DNA of 64,000 nucleotides, from positions 7,098,001-7,162,000 of the forward strand of contig JALIRH010000010.1 in assembly GCA_023055505.1 (NCBI GenBank). Reading direction: 5' to 3'. The number at the start of each line of letters is the position of its first letter. The first letter of the stretch is position 1. Below, one piece after another: positions 24,974-37,335 of this stretch. The DNA comes from Callipepla californica brunnescens (lineage: Eukaryota > Chordata > Aves > Galliformes > Odontophoridae). Both the position numbers and the translations under genes were made by a program. The notes beneath the pieces were generated by a model. The model was not told the DNA's origin. It did not search any database and saw nothing but the letters and a program-made list of their open reading frames with translations.

Positions 24974-25499
24974 ATGACACAACCATATTACACAAACAAA
25001 AGAAAAAAATATTATCCTTGGAATGACTCTGTGCAAGTGAAACAAAATCTGGATCACTACTTCGCAGCATATTCTGGCCTAACACCTATGACAAATGAAA
25101 TTACTCAAACTGAGCCCAGGCTTTTTATTTTTTTTCTATTCTGCTTTGTAAGGCTTTTCAATTAGTTCTAAAAATAGTTTATGTAGTTTAATTTGGGGAA
25201 ATAAATGAGTTTTCTTTCACAAAAAAAAAAGTCTTAATCTGCACTTTTTCTGCAAGATGGACAATATTCAACAAACCTGAGCTCCCTTCTCTCATGAACA
25301 TAATAAGACATTTCTCAGTTGAATGCCCAGGAGGATAGCTTTTAATGAGGGTTTCGAAAAGAATGGGTAGGGAAATAAAAAATAGAGAAGAAAAAAAAAA
25401 CCATCTTCAATTTTAGCACATACAACGGAATAAATGCTAACTCTTAGCAAACTACCTATAAAATGAGAAACCAGAATCATTATTTGTCACCTAGCTGTT

Positions 25500-25531
25500 T
25501 TTTTTTCTTTTTTCTTTTTTCTTTTTTTCTG
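25500..25531 (+). repeat. T/C-rich low-complexity tract
   Basis: Runs of T are interrupted by single C residues in ctttttt units. Confidence 0.8.
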
Positions 25532-26542
25532 TAAAATGACTTCAAGCATATGTACCCTCAAATCATTGCATGTTCCTGGTAAACATACTCTAAAACTGTT
25601 CTTTATTTTCTGTCACAGAAGTGTGAAAGAATGTGCCCTATTATTGTTTTTCACCTTGAGCTAAACACCTGTTCATTTAAACAAGCTTTCTGAAAATTTG
25701 AATGAAGAAAGTCAAAGTAGCCTATTTTCACAATGAATTTTCAATTTTCAATTTTCACAGTTATTTTCAGAACTACTTTAATTACACATAATTCTAATTA
25801 ATGTAATCCCTACCCTATGACCTTTCCTAATTAAAAAATTGTCTGTCTAGAGTCATATTGAAGAATGAATGAAAATGACAAACTGTGAGTTAATGTGATA
25901 TGTAAATGAATGGTGACAACTGAAAACATAGTATAATAAATTCATTTCCATAGTACAGATAAATTATGCTCCTTTAGTATTACTTGGGCTATTATTACAG
26001 ATTTTTCACTTGCTGCTTCAGCATCAGAAATTAATCTGTTCACTGACCCCTTTCAAGTACTTATCTAGGTCCACTGACGCTGGAAATCCATCTATTCATC
26101 TATTTCATCTATTGTTACATATTCTGTTTTAACAGCATTACATTCTAAGTTCTCTTTTTGATAGACATAAAACTTCAGACAAGAATGTTTTATTTTAATG
26201 TCCTCATCTTACAAGTATCATTCCGCTTTGCAAACAAATGAATTTTCTATACACCATTAATTCTGAATTATTACCGTTTATATTTTCAGTTAGATGAAAA
26301 ACTAAAAACAATAATTTTCCCCCCAAAGGAATTTTTATTTTGCAATGTAGAAAAAACATTACTCTGAAGTATTTTCTTTTAAATTTTATTTATTAGTTTA
26401 TTTAAAATATCTAAGTGATACGTTTCAGTTTTTTACTTTCTAAATCAGCACAGTATAGTAATTTTCCCCATAAACCAGTCTAGTGATGAAATTCATCAAA
26501 TGTACTATATCCTGCAATCACCACAACTGTACTGCAAGCATA

Positions 26543-26632
26543 CAAAAAAAAAAAAAAAAAAAAGAAAATAAAGAAAAAAAAGAAAAAGGAAAAAAAGCTT
26601 TTGGGAAAAGAAAGCAAAAAGAAAACCATAAA
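26543..26632 (+). repeat. A/G-rich low-complexity tract
   Basis: A19 is followed by purine-rich gaaa/gaaaaa units. It borders the CR1 fragment at 26640-26929 and produces two mirror-image open frames (26480-26713 and 26483-26716) with no protein meaning. Confidence 0.88.
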
Positions 26633-26639
26633 AGTAGTT

Positions 26640-26929
26640 GCTGCAAGGAGAGTGTTGATCTCTTTTCTCAGGTGACATGTGACAGGATGCAAGAAAATGG
26701 TCTCAAGTTGCACTAGAAAAAGTTTAGACTGGACATTAGGAAAAAATTAATTACAAAGAGGGCGGCTAAGCATTGGAACAGCTTGCTCAGGAGTGTGCAG
26801 GAGTCCTTATCCCTGGAGATATTGTGTCATATCTTGTATGACCAAGGAATGTGATTTAGCGATGGGCCATGATGTTTGGATTTTTTTTGATCTTGAAGAT
26901 CTTTTCCAACCTAGATGATTGTATGATTC
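26640..26929 (+). mobile_element. CR1 LINE 3' fragment
   Basis: This CR1 3' region is diverged but clear: gttgatctcttttctcaggt, a gacaggatgcaagaaaatgg segment, gcattggaacagcttgctca, tccctggagatatt, and the terminus gatcttttccaacctagatg followed by attgtatgattc. It sits immediately downstream of a long A/G-rich tract (26543-26632). Confidence 0.88.
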
Positions 26930-29900
26930 ACATAGTCTGTAATATATATAACACGATAACAATCCTCTCTGGTTATTCAAAATACAGCTTGCAAAGCAAT
27001 TACATTATTAAGGTATCCAGAGATATATCCCTTTCTGGAATATGCCCAGACCATCCATGCCTAACTGCTAAGCATCTGATAATGTATTGTGCACGGTGCT
27101 CTCAGGAGCAAGGAATCAGGCAAAATAATTGCATGTACTTGTTAACAGGAATGTTGTTATAAGAGGCATTGCTTTTCAAAAGCAGAACTACTTGATATGT
27201 TCTTCTGGAAGAAAAAGCCTGTGTAATAAAGGCAAATTTAGGAGGTAAATTACTCTAAGTAACATACTAACTTCAAAAACAACTATTAATCAGAACTCCA
27301 GAAAGCAATTTCAGACCCAGCTTTCACCCCACCATGTGTATACCAGGTTTTATCTCCAAGAAATATCAGTTTGAGAGAGCATTCAAGGCTGCCTTCATTC
27401 AGCCTGTGCTCCACAGATATGCCCTCTGGCAGAACTCAAATGTAGCTTTGAGGTGAACTAGGTAGGAAGAAAACAGCATGTACTGCATTTTCTGCATCAG
27501 CTGTGGAACTTACATAAGTCTTCACTCCTTCTATAAATAGTTTTCTGAATTTTTCACTCTAGGCTCTTTTTTGGTCTCTATGAGCATAAAACATCTCTGC
27601 TATTTTATTTTTCATTTTGTTATTCTTTACAGTTAGTGATCACAGCTCTACTAGGTTAAAGGTAGAAGATTCGTGATAATTGTGCTCATGCAGACGTATA
27701 AGAAATGCTGAAGCAAGGAGTGGAATAGTATTTATCTAGATATGGAATTTAGGTATAAATGTAATTACAGAGAGAGAAAATGAGATACTTACTTAGCTCA
27801 GTCCAATGGTGAACTTTACCACAGTCTCTAGGGGGTAATTTTTTCTTGTTTTGTTAATTTAAAAATTATTTCCTCTTCCTTAAACACTGTAATTTAATAT
27901 ATTACAAAACCTATGTAAGTCCTTTAATGAAGACCTAGGAACAGCAACCATTTCAGTGCTAGAATGGGTACCAGTTTGATAGTGAGAAGGGAGTGAAATG
28001 TCAAAGGGAATTGCTTCTGTTCAACTGCTGAAACCTCGCTAATAAATATCAGCCAAATATACTCTTCCTCATCTCTACCTATCCCTCTTAAAAATAGCTA
28101 TTCAATTGAAGAGAAGTGTAATATATTTCAACCTGCCATCTATTTTTAGTTGTTCTTCTGCTATAAATCTTTTTAAAGAGTCAGTCATACAGATACAACT
28201 GCAGTATACTTAATGGGAAACCTGCGAATTCCCCGTTCTTGCCACACAAGTAGTTCATTTTCCATCAGATGGAACTGGAAAATGGTGACATAAGGACACA
28301 GATTGTAAGATACACGTAAAAGACAAGCAGGATTGTATGGCCCATTACCCAGAGATCAGCATGGAAAGACACATTTTAATAGCACAGGGCTGATATCAAC
28401 AAATACCACTGTAAAAATGGAATCAAGAGTTCCTTTACATTACCCTTAGTTTCTTCTTCATTTTTTTAATGCAGCTTTGGTTGAGAGACTTGTTTTTATG
28501 CTTCAACCCTACCACTTTAAGTAAAATAATACAAAGTGAAGAGAACAAGTGCAACTGGTTATGCTTTATAACATGGTCATAGCTCTTTAAGGTTATTATG
28601 TAGTTTCTACTTACTGCAACAGGGATCAAATTCTAATGACAAATTAGTCAAAAAAATGAACCTATGTAAAAATATTTAATCTAATTACTAATAAAATGGA
28701 ACTACACAGACTTTCCTGTGCTCCTCTTCATTAAAATGTTGAGGAAATTAAAACTAAGTTTGGGTATAGTTAGTTCCATTTCTACTATGGTTGATAGCTT
28801 AAGATTTTATATTAAACTATAAGGAGTAGACTTTATGTTTGTAATTGATAGGTTCAAAGTTCCCACCTCTGAGAAAAGGTATTATGAGCATTTATTTTGA
28901 TTACAAAATGTGAGATCAAACTGTGGGGAAAGCAAAAAGTAGTTATTCCCAAAATAATCAAGATTGTTATTAAATAAAAATTAAAAGAATCCAGCTTCCT
29001 TCACCCGCCCTTATAAAATTGTCACATTGCAGAACTCTTACAAGATTTCATGCAAGATTCATCCACGTTTCTCTCAGAGATATTTTTAAAAAGAAAAAAA
29101 GGCTGCCAAGCTCTGGAAACATGAACCACCTCTGTCTTTAATTTCTAGCTGCCTTTTTTGCTGTTTCTAGTAGACAAGCTGTTGTTGGCTCTCCTTTTTT
29201 TCCTGCTTTGATTCCCTCTCACCTTTTAAATAAACAAAAATCACTATGGCTTCTATGGTTGCCTACACTGGATTACATGTACATTGCAGCAGTACAAGGT
29301 TATCATAAGCCTAGCAAACGCTGACATGAGGTCAGCTCATCCAGAAATATGCATATGCACACAGAGGACACACTCAACATCTTTCCATAGACTTAGTTGT
29401 CCAGAGGAGCTCTAGGAACAAAAAAATAACTGAGAAGTCATAAATGCTTTGGCACAGAGAGCCAAGATTGGTTCCAAAATACATTGGAACCACTCTCAGC
29501 CACAATTAAGTCAGTCCTTAAGTTCACACTGAATTGGGGGAGTCCAAATGTTTTGGTGGTGAAATACACTTAGCAACTGTCGGACTCATTCAGTGCAACA
29601 ATGTGGTAGAGTCACCCAGCAGAACCATGACAGATATTCAGGGGTTCTGGCAATACGAAATGTGGGGGCTTCTGCAGAACGAGGACAGCTACCTAAATGC
29701 AACAGTATCTCATCTTTCAGAGATCCTTTGGCATACATAACAGCCTGTGAAAACATTGTTCTCTGGAAGATTGAATCATAACAGTTGTTCGGGATGGGTC
29801 ATTTTTCTAAGTTTGTCTGTCACAGTCTTGTGTATGAGAATGCAGGTCCTTGTAATTTCGAATGCCTTCAGTCTTAGATTATTGTATTCTACTCCCTTAA

Positions 29901-32900
29901 ATGCTCATAAATTGAGCTATTATAATTTAAATAAATGACTGCTGTTGTAAATAGAAGATGCATCCTAATAAAAATCTGTCCTAAAATCCTCTATAGGAAA
30001 TCACTGGAGAGGTAAACACATTTTATGAAGCAGATAAATTGATTTGATGTGCCTGCTTTGTATTTCTTCTCTGAAGCAAATCAACTTTAAGCGCTAAGTG
30101 GACTTGGCTTCCCCATAATTGCTCAGATATAAAAAAGATATCCTTACAGAAACCAAGTATGCCCTTATTTCTTAAATATTTGTCACTGATATGTGTGCCT
30201 TGACAGTTATTTTTTTCTGTTTTGTGAATGTGTAACTGCAGAATTATATCCTCACAATATTTTAGGAGCACAACCTTTTCTTCAGATATTGATATTTTCC
30301 CACTAATTTAACTAGTTGAAAGAGTGGGCTTTAAGGTGCCATACACAAAATAAAACAAGACCTTTTAACCATGGAATTCAAGCTGACATAAACATTCCCA
30401 GCTTTTCTACTTTATCCCCTCCAATAATTCTATCAATAGCCCATAAGGAATGTTTCTCCAGAAAACTCAGAAACATTGCTGCATATTAAATCTATTAATT
30501 ACAATTGCATAATTTCCATTATTATTCTGATTACATAATTTGTGTCCTGCACCATTATGTGAGAAATAAGAATTCTAGAAACTTCACTATAATCTTTACT
30601 GCTTATCTGAATTATTTCTTACTCATTAGATATTTCAGTATAAAGACAAAATTAGGTAAGCACTGGAGTGAAAAGAGCAATTGAATGACAGAACGCAAGC
30701 GTATGAAAAGATCTTTGCTTATAAACAAACTACTATTTAGTATTTTATTTAATGCCATCAACTTCAATTACTCAAAGCCTGTCTTTTGATTTTGCTAGTA
30801 GTTTCTCTATATACAACTTCTACATTTCAATCACTCTAAGGTTTTCCTTGTTATTTCGCTCTTCCTTCTTGCAATTTCAATAGAGATCATTGACAAGTGT
30901 ATAATCACTTATGTACTATAGACAAAAGCCAACAGCCACTCTAACAAGCATTGCATTTTGCTCAAGTTGTGAAATTGTAATGTAAATCGTTTTCACAACA
31001 TACATATTCTCTACCACTTAAAAAATGCAAGTGCCTTGGAATAAAACTTTAGGCTACAGAGCTACGCTGGGCTCACTAGTCTGCTGGTGCAATCGATCTT
31101 CAAAGGAAGAGTACTGAATGGATCTTTCCCATTGCATGTGCCCCCAGTATTTCAATGTACAGCTTCAATTTTAACTCCGGGATCTTCGGAGCATGTTCTT
31201 ACCTCGTGGGCTGTTAAACAGCTTTTGTGCCTGTTCACAGATGCAAATCCCTAGGTCCAGTACAAAAGAAGCTTGTAAGTGCTTGAGAGAGAAATTTTCT
31301 ACATAAAAGGGAGATGCTGTGTTCTCAGCACTATGGAAGCATTTCAGAAGCTAAAATATCTCTGCCTTCGAAAGGCAGAAAAGTTTTAAAGAGTTGTGTG
31401 GCTCATTTGCAAAACCTAATCAACATCCCACCCACTGGAGTTCAGCATTCTTCAAATCCAAATGCTCCCTCCAGCCTGGAACTACCTCCAATCATTTCTT
31501 TGTTCGAGGTAGAGGTTTCAGGCTGGGGGAGAACTGCTTGATTTATTAAACTGTATGTCAAAACACAAGCTGCACCATGAATCATCTTAATTTTTTCTAA
31601 TGCAATTTAGCTTATCTTTCCCAGTGATTAATAAATACAATTTCGACTGTTTAAACTCTATACATATTTTTATTAATTAGCTGAAAAAACAGGGATTACT
31701 TCTAAATTCTCTCTAGACCCTCTGTTTAACCAGTCTATGTTGCAATGCTTGGCCTGAAGCACTTCTATTTTTAGCTCTAATGGAACAGTCTTAAATTGCC
31801 TATTTTCTGTTTACTAAAGTCATTGAGCTTGTAACCATGGAAACTGTGGCAAGTGCCACAGCTTAACTGTTTTATTAAATGGATTGAAGGCACAGCTGCA
31901 AAACTTGAAAGGCCAGCACATCAGTGTTATACATAGCTCAAACTAACATATATTCCATATACTAAACACAATGAACCAGAATCTAATCTTTGCTATAGTG
32001 ATTTAAATGTTTATCTTTTTATTCAGTAGCATAAAAAAAGTGCAACCTAGATCAGGATCTGTTTTTGTCAAACTGTACTGCCTGTCAAGTTTCAGTGATT
32101 ACTGCATTTGAATGGATAAATTGCAAATGATGCACATTAAGCTAGTTCCCAGTTATCAGGACAAGACAATATCTCACAGTTGTGTTTGCACAAAGCATTT
32201 AGCTCATCACTGTATTGCTTATAGCAGTGTCATTATTTTTGGAAATGCTTTATTCTGTTAGTTTAAAAGGGAATTAAAGCTGATGACCTTGTCAAATGTA
32301 TCTTCTTTTAAAAGTTACATCAGAAGAATTAACACAAAACATTTTTTAAATCTTTAATTAGGCATTCAAACAAGAACACCTTGAGTAGTAAAGGTGTTAT
32401 GAAATTACACCTTCTCATTTCAGTGTAAGTAAAGTATACTTTCTTTATGCAAACAAGAGTATTTTTTCTTCATACTTCAGTTTGGATATAACACAAACTA
32501 AATACTCCATATAATTATTGAAAATTACTACAATTATAAGTCTTTCTTGTGATGGAATACAAAACTCTGTCAGATCAGACTGATAACAAATATGATTTTT
32601 AACACAAACCTGAACAACATTATAAAGCCCCCAAAGGAATGAGAGCTAAGAATAGTGATATATTTACACCCATAAATATTTAATGACTGATTCATCCTGT
32701 TGTAATAGAACCAAAAGCTCAAAGAATGCTTGACATTTAGAAGAATAGGGTTCTGCTTTCTTCATGACTGTTCTTTTTGGAATGGTGCTTGCATTGCTAC
32801 TTTTGGTGCAAAATGCCTCTCTATCGCAAGTCTGTTTTATATTAACTGAAAGTAGTTATATAGACAAAGAAAAAATCAACGTGTTAAAGAGATCTTTCAG

Positions 32901-33095
32901 AAGAGATAATCTAACAAATTATTGAAAGATATATTTCTCACAATGAGAACATGCCTGCTTAAAGACTAGCAAGCTTTATGTTCAATTGTTGAATTCAAGC
33001 AAATATTCATCAATATCTGTTGGTGTAACTGGAAAGGAAACTTGATTACTTTTAACTCATTAATATATTTCTTTTTTTTCCCCCTTCTCATGCAG

Positions 33096-33251
33096 GGTCT
33101 ACCTTCATCTGCAACACCCACATAATTCCAGTGAAAAATCAAGAAGGAGTGGCAATGATGTTTATTATTAACTTTGAGTATGTAACAGATGAAGAGAATG
33201 TTACATCTCCTGAGAAGTGCAACCCAATATTGCCATCCAAACTTGTAAATC
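33096..33251 (+). CDS. KCNH7: KCNH7 coding exon 3 (C-terminal part of the PAS/eag domain)
   Basis: This internal exon of 156 nt encodes the end of the N-terminal PAS (eag) domain of the ERG3 potassium channel. That domain packs against the cytoplasmic cyclic-nucleotide-binding homology domain and slows deactivation. The sequence shows a pyrimidine-rich tract ending in tgcag, then an open frame with [28 protein letters not shown] and [10 protein letters not shown], then the donor gtaagt. Two bases complete a split codon (a glycine if the upstream exon ends in G), 51 codons follow, and one base is carried over, so it is phase 1 on both sides. By family comparison it starts near residue 103. The motif order and FIINFEY strand are typical of ERG channels, and the wording matches KCNH7 better than KCNH2 or KCNH6. 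The segment after EYVT ([11 protein letters not shown]) differs from the mammalian version as I remember it. Exon numbering assumes the same structure as KCNH2. Confidence 0.95.
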
Positions 33252-36200
33252 GTAAGTAACTCACTGAAAGTTCTCTGCTTACCTCTACTCTTAGCTGAGA
33301 GAGTACTTAACCTGAGCAATACTAATAATAGAGAAACAGTCCAATTCTATTGCCTGATTTGTTTAAATAGAATTAAAGACAATAGGAAATTGCACTGAAA
33401 AGTACAAAAATGAATCAAAATGTAGAAAAAAATTCACTTTAGCCTACGCTAAACTGAATATTTTCTTTCCTGAAAAAAAAAAAAATAGTTGGAAGATTTG
33501 ATTATCTTTGATTAGCACATGCTAACAAAAGTTAAAGCAGAATAAAACATCTTTATTGTATCACACTGAAATATAGGATTAAAGGAAGTGAGTTTCCTTG
33601 GATAACCTTTTGTTTTCATTCATTCTTGAATGAAAGAATTGTCAGTTAGAGAACTCCACAAAAGCCCACTTCTTAGATGCTGAACAGTGTAGCTTTCTGC
33701 ACTACAATATGCAGAATCAGTGCTCTTTTGCTGACCTTTATTCACTGTGCAGTTCTCCTTTGCACCTCCACACACATGCTCTGCTTTCACTCTAAGAACC
33801 CCAAAACACATAAACATCCTCATTTGTACAAGCTTTTAGTGAAGTACACTCTAACAGAGAATGTTATCACTCTCCCCAGAGTCTGGTTGTCTCAGCAACA
33901 GCTGGAAATGCCTTTTCACACTCTAATAATCTTTTATGTTAGAATGATAAAGGGACCTGGAAACTAAGCTTCCAAATCAACACTTCAGTTTTCTGTAGAT
34001 TGAAAGCAAAGCCAGATATAATCTGCAAGAACTGAGGGGGGAATTTTCCCCAGAGTAAGCACTATGCACTACCTTAAATTATGATGTGCTGTTATAATTT
34101 CAGTTACATTGACTAGATCGTGAGAAGCAAGCCATTAACACTGCAGAACAGCATTATCAGGTTCTTCCCATTCTTCACAATCTAGTCTTTCTACACTGTC
34201 TCCTGCATGAAACAAGTAAGGTGTCATTCAAAGCTCCATGACACCAAAAATCACAGAAACTGGCCCCACAATCTTGTAGAAATGGTCAGATTTTTTAAAA
34301 GCTTGCAGTTTACTTCTATAATTAATGAGGTTTGCCTACAAAGCACTATTATCATTAAGTCTGGAAAAAGAGATGACTTAATAAGTCCAAATGGGAAAAA
34401 GTCAGTCCAGTTACAGCTATATGACTCTACAAGGACAATAGATTTAAAATTAAGAAAAATTACTATTGATGGAACCTAGCAAATAAACAATTATTGAAAA
34501 ATGTCACATACATCCTTGCAATAACAATTTAAAATTCTCAGAAATCCCCAAAATCTTGCTCTTTCACGCTTCCTTTCTTCATTCTGTTCTTTTTAAATAG
34601 CTACATCTCTTAATATCTCAGGAAACCACTTTTTGTTTACTAGTAAATTTACTGTAAAATGCCAGTTAAGGAATATCAGGGTAAAAATAATAAAATTCCA
34701 TCAGAAAATAAATGATAAAAATTACACGAAGAAAACCCCCACTCATGTTTTGTTTCCACTTCAGGATGTCATATTATGTCACTTTGAATATTTTGCTTCC
34801 TGATTTAAAATTACACCTCCCAGTTTTGTAGCATAGTAAAATTGTTCAGTTGCTTTGTGCTGACAAAGTAGAAGGTACAAACTAGATTGGAAAAGAAAAA
34901 GAAGGCTTCATGTCCTGAAAAAGAGCTGCTTTCTGTCATCTGATACAGCAGTATACACTTTAAAGTGTTGTCACTTCATGCACATTAAAGTAGAAGCCAC
35001 TAAAGAGGACATCCATAAAAAAAATGAAAATAAAAATAATTTAAAAAAAAACCACTTAGCCTAAACATCCCTTTCTTGTTATACAGTAGTTATGCCTGAC
35101 AGGCACAGGGAATCTCCATGATGTGTGCTTTAAAAATAAATAGTTGGAACTCCATGGCCCATTCAAAACTGAGAAAGTTCAAGGTGTAAAAGAAGAGAAG
35201 GAAAGGTGACTTAAACCATTTTCTGCTAATGGGTTCAGTCAGATGCCAGAAACTGTCACTAACTAGAGCAGGCACTTGGCTGCTCTTAATTCCACCTAGG
35301 CACATGTTGGAAGAACAGACTGTTATGAGGGCAGGATGGTGATAAAGTATGCTACACAGACCAAAATTCCTCATGGTAGACAGGATTTTCAAGATAGAGG
35401 ACAACTTTTTGTACAAAATTTCCACAAAAATCTGAAGACATGTACAGGCTAATAACATATTTGAACTACAACAAGAAACAACCGTGAAATTCAGGAAAGA
35501 CACTCCATTTGGCAATAAGTAGTCATTTTGTTTGTTTCTTTTAAATTCAGTCATTCTCAGCATAAAGAAAATGCAAAAATCAGAGTCTAGGATGAAGTTC
35601 ATTTTTCATCTTACTCAGAGCATGAAACATCAGGTAAAGAAGGCAACTTGTTTTCATTGAATTACATACAAAATGAACAGTAGTGGGTACTGGTTCAGAG
35701 AGGGAAAAGCAAGAAACAGTTCTCAAAATTCAGCAGCCAATTTGGAGAATAAAAATAGAAAGGGAATAACCAGCCACATAAGAAGTGCAATGCATCTCTG
35801 ACAAACAACCAAGATCAGCAACAGCTAATGATAAAAGACAAAACATTTCAGATTGCATTAGCATCTACTAGCTAGAAGAACACAGATCATGAAAGATTTC
35901 CTTCTAGAGCTTCTTAGAAAGAGTTCTCATTAGAATTTCTTTACAACATGAAAGAAAATGCCTGCAGGAGAGATGTACTAAATTGTGAAAATGAAACAAA
36001 ACAACAAAAAAACCCAGCTATTTTCCTAATCCCCCCCCCCAAAATAAGATAACTCTCCCATACTATCATCCTTTCACTAATTGATTTATTATGAGTTGAC
36101 ATCAAATTTATCAAGTATACTTGGAATCCTTTTTCTGAAAGCATCTACCCTGCCAGATGCAGCCAGCAGTTTGGAATGAGACCACTTACAACAGGACTCC

Positions 36201-36963
36201 CTAAGAAAGAAGGTGAATGCATTCAAAGAAAAAAGCTTTTCATGCAATATGCACAGTGCAGTCTATTTTTAAAGGCTTGTACATAGAAAAGCCAGCCTGC
36301 AATCTGTTAAAATGTCCTGTGAGCAAATTAAATACAAATGGAACACAACTGGCATTTGCTAGATTGAACTCAGAGGCTGCACATAGTCCTGGATAGGGAG
36401 AAAATAAAAGACACATCAGTTGAATACTGACAGATATTTTAAACAGCATTTGCAAGTTCTTTGGGACCTGAATCTTTTCTTTTGAGGCACCCTCATAGCT
36501 AACACAGCCAGGTACTGATTCACCATTGTGCCTGGCAGATTACAATAATAATTGATCATTTAAGAAAAAGTACACTAAATTTCCAGGAGTCTGATGACCA
36601 CATTTGAGTATAAATAAAATTATTTCTAGTCTGGTACTCAAGAGCACCTATTTCATAGGCAGCAACAGCCTGAATAGGCAGTAATGTGAAAAGTAAAGAT
36701 ATTGGTTTCACAAAGACCATGTAAAAAATCCTTTCAGCAGATCCTTTTGTTCCTTTTATTCTTCCTTGCAAGAATGTATCATCATTTCTCTGTGGTAGTC
36801 TGACTAATGGTCGTGCAATGAAATAGCGAAATGTTGCATAATCCTAGCATGCACTACACCAAATCACAGCCAACTGACTTTTTACTCTTCTGTTACAGTT
36901 ACACTGTTTCTGTGCTTCACCACAATTCTGTTTTTCAATGTAACCATCTTGCCAGTAAAATGG

Positions 36964-36981
36964 AAAAAAAAAAAAAAAAAA
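36964..36981 (+). repeat. Poly-A tract (A18)
   Basis: This is a homopolymer run in intron 3. Confidence 0.9.
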
Positions 36982-37311
36982 GTCTGAGTTCATGTGTAAA
37001 TCTCCTTTTGGGGAAAAATAAAGGGGGGGAAGCCACATCTTACTGTTTAAACTTCTAAACAATTTAATGCCATATCTATCCAAACTGTATATTCAGAAAA
37101 ATGAGGAAAATTCTTATGTAGGCACAACTGGGAATGTCCTTTTCCAGTAGGGAAGCTTTTGTACAACACGCAGTTAAAGTGAGACCGAAACTGATTGCTG
37201 CTATAGATGTTCATTCACCATCCAATTCCTCTAACTGCTGTCTCATTTACAGATATGAGAACTCTATTCATTCTTATTCATGGTTTTTAATAACCGTGTC
37301 TGATTTTCCTT

Positions 37312-37335
37312 TATATATATATATATATATATATT
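37312..37335 (+). repeat. (TA)n dinucleotide repeat
   Basis: About eleven perfect TA units make a likely polymorphic microsatellite. Confidence 0.93.

Larger units (their letters stand above)
21301..33095 (+). other. KCNH7: KCNH7 intron 2 (3' end) up to exon 3
   Basis: It contains old LINE-like remnants (22760-23590), the hairpin at 24904-24973, an A/G tract plus a CR1 fragment (26543-26929), then several kilobases of unique sequence. It ends in a T/C-rich tract and tgcag. In ERG genes this intron is known to be very long, which fits at least 33 kb here without a coding exon. Confidence 0.8.

Noticed and set aside
26480..26716. Open frames on both strands rich in K/E or F
   Set aside because: They come from the A/G-rich low-complexity tract and are not a gene.
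31179..31234. Antisense splice-donor-like gtaagaac after ccacgag, with an upstream cag
   Set aside because: It is an isolated match without a coding frame or a second exon, and such matches are expected by chance in 64 kb.
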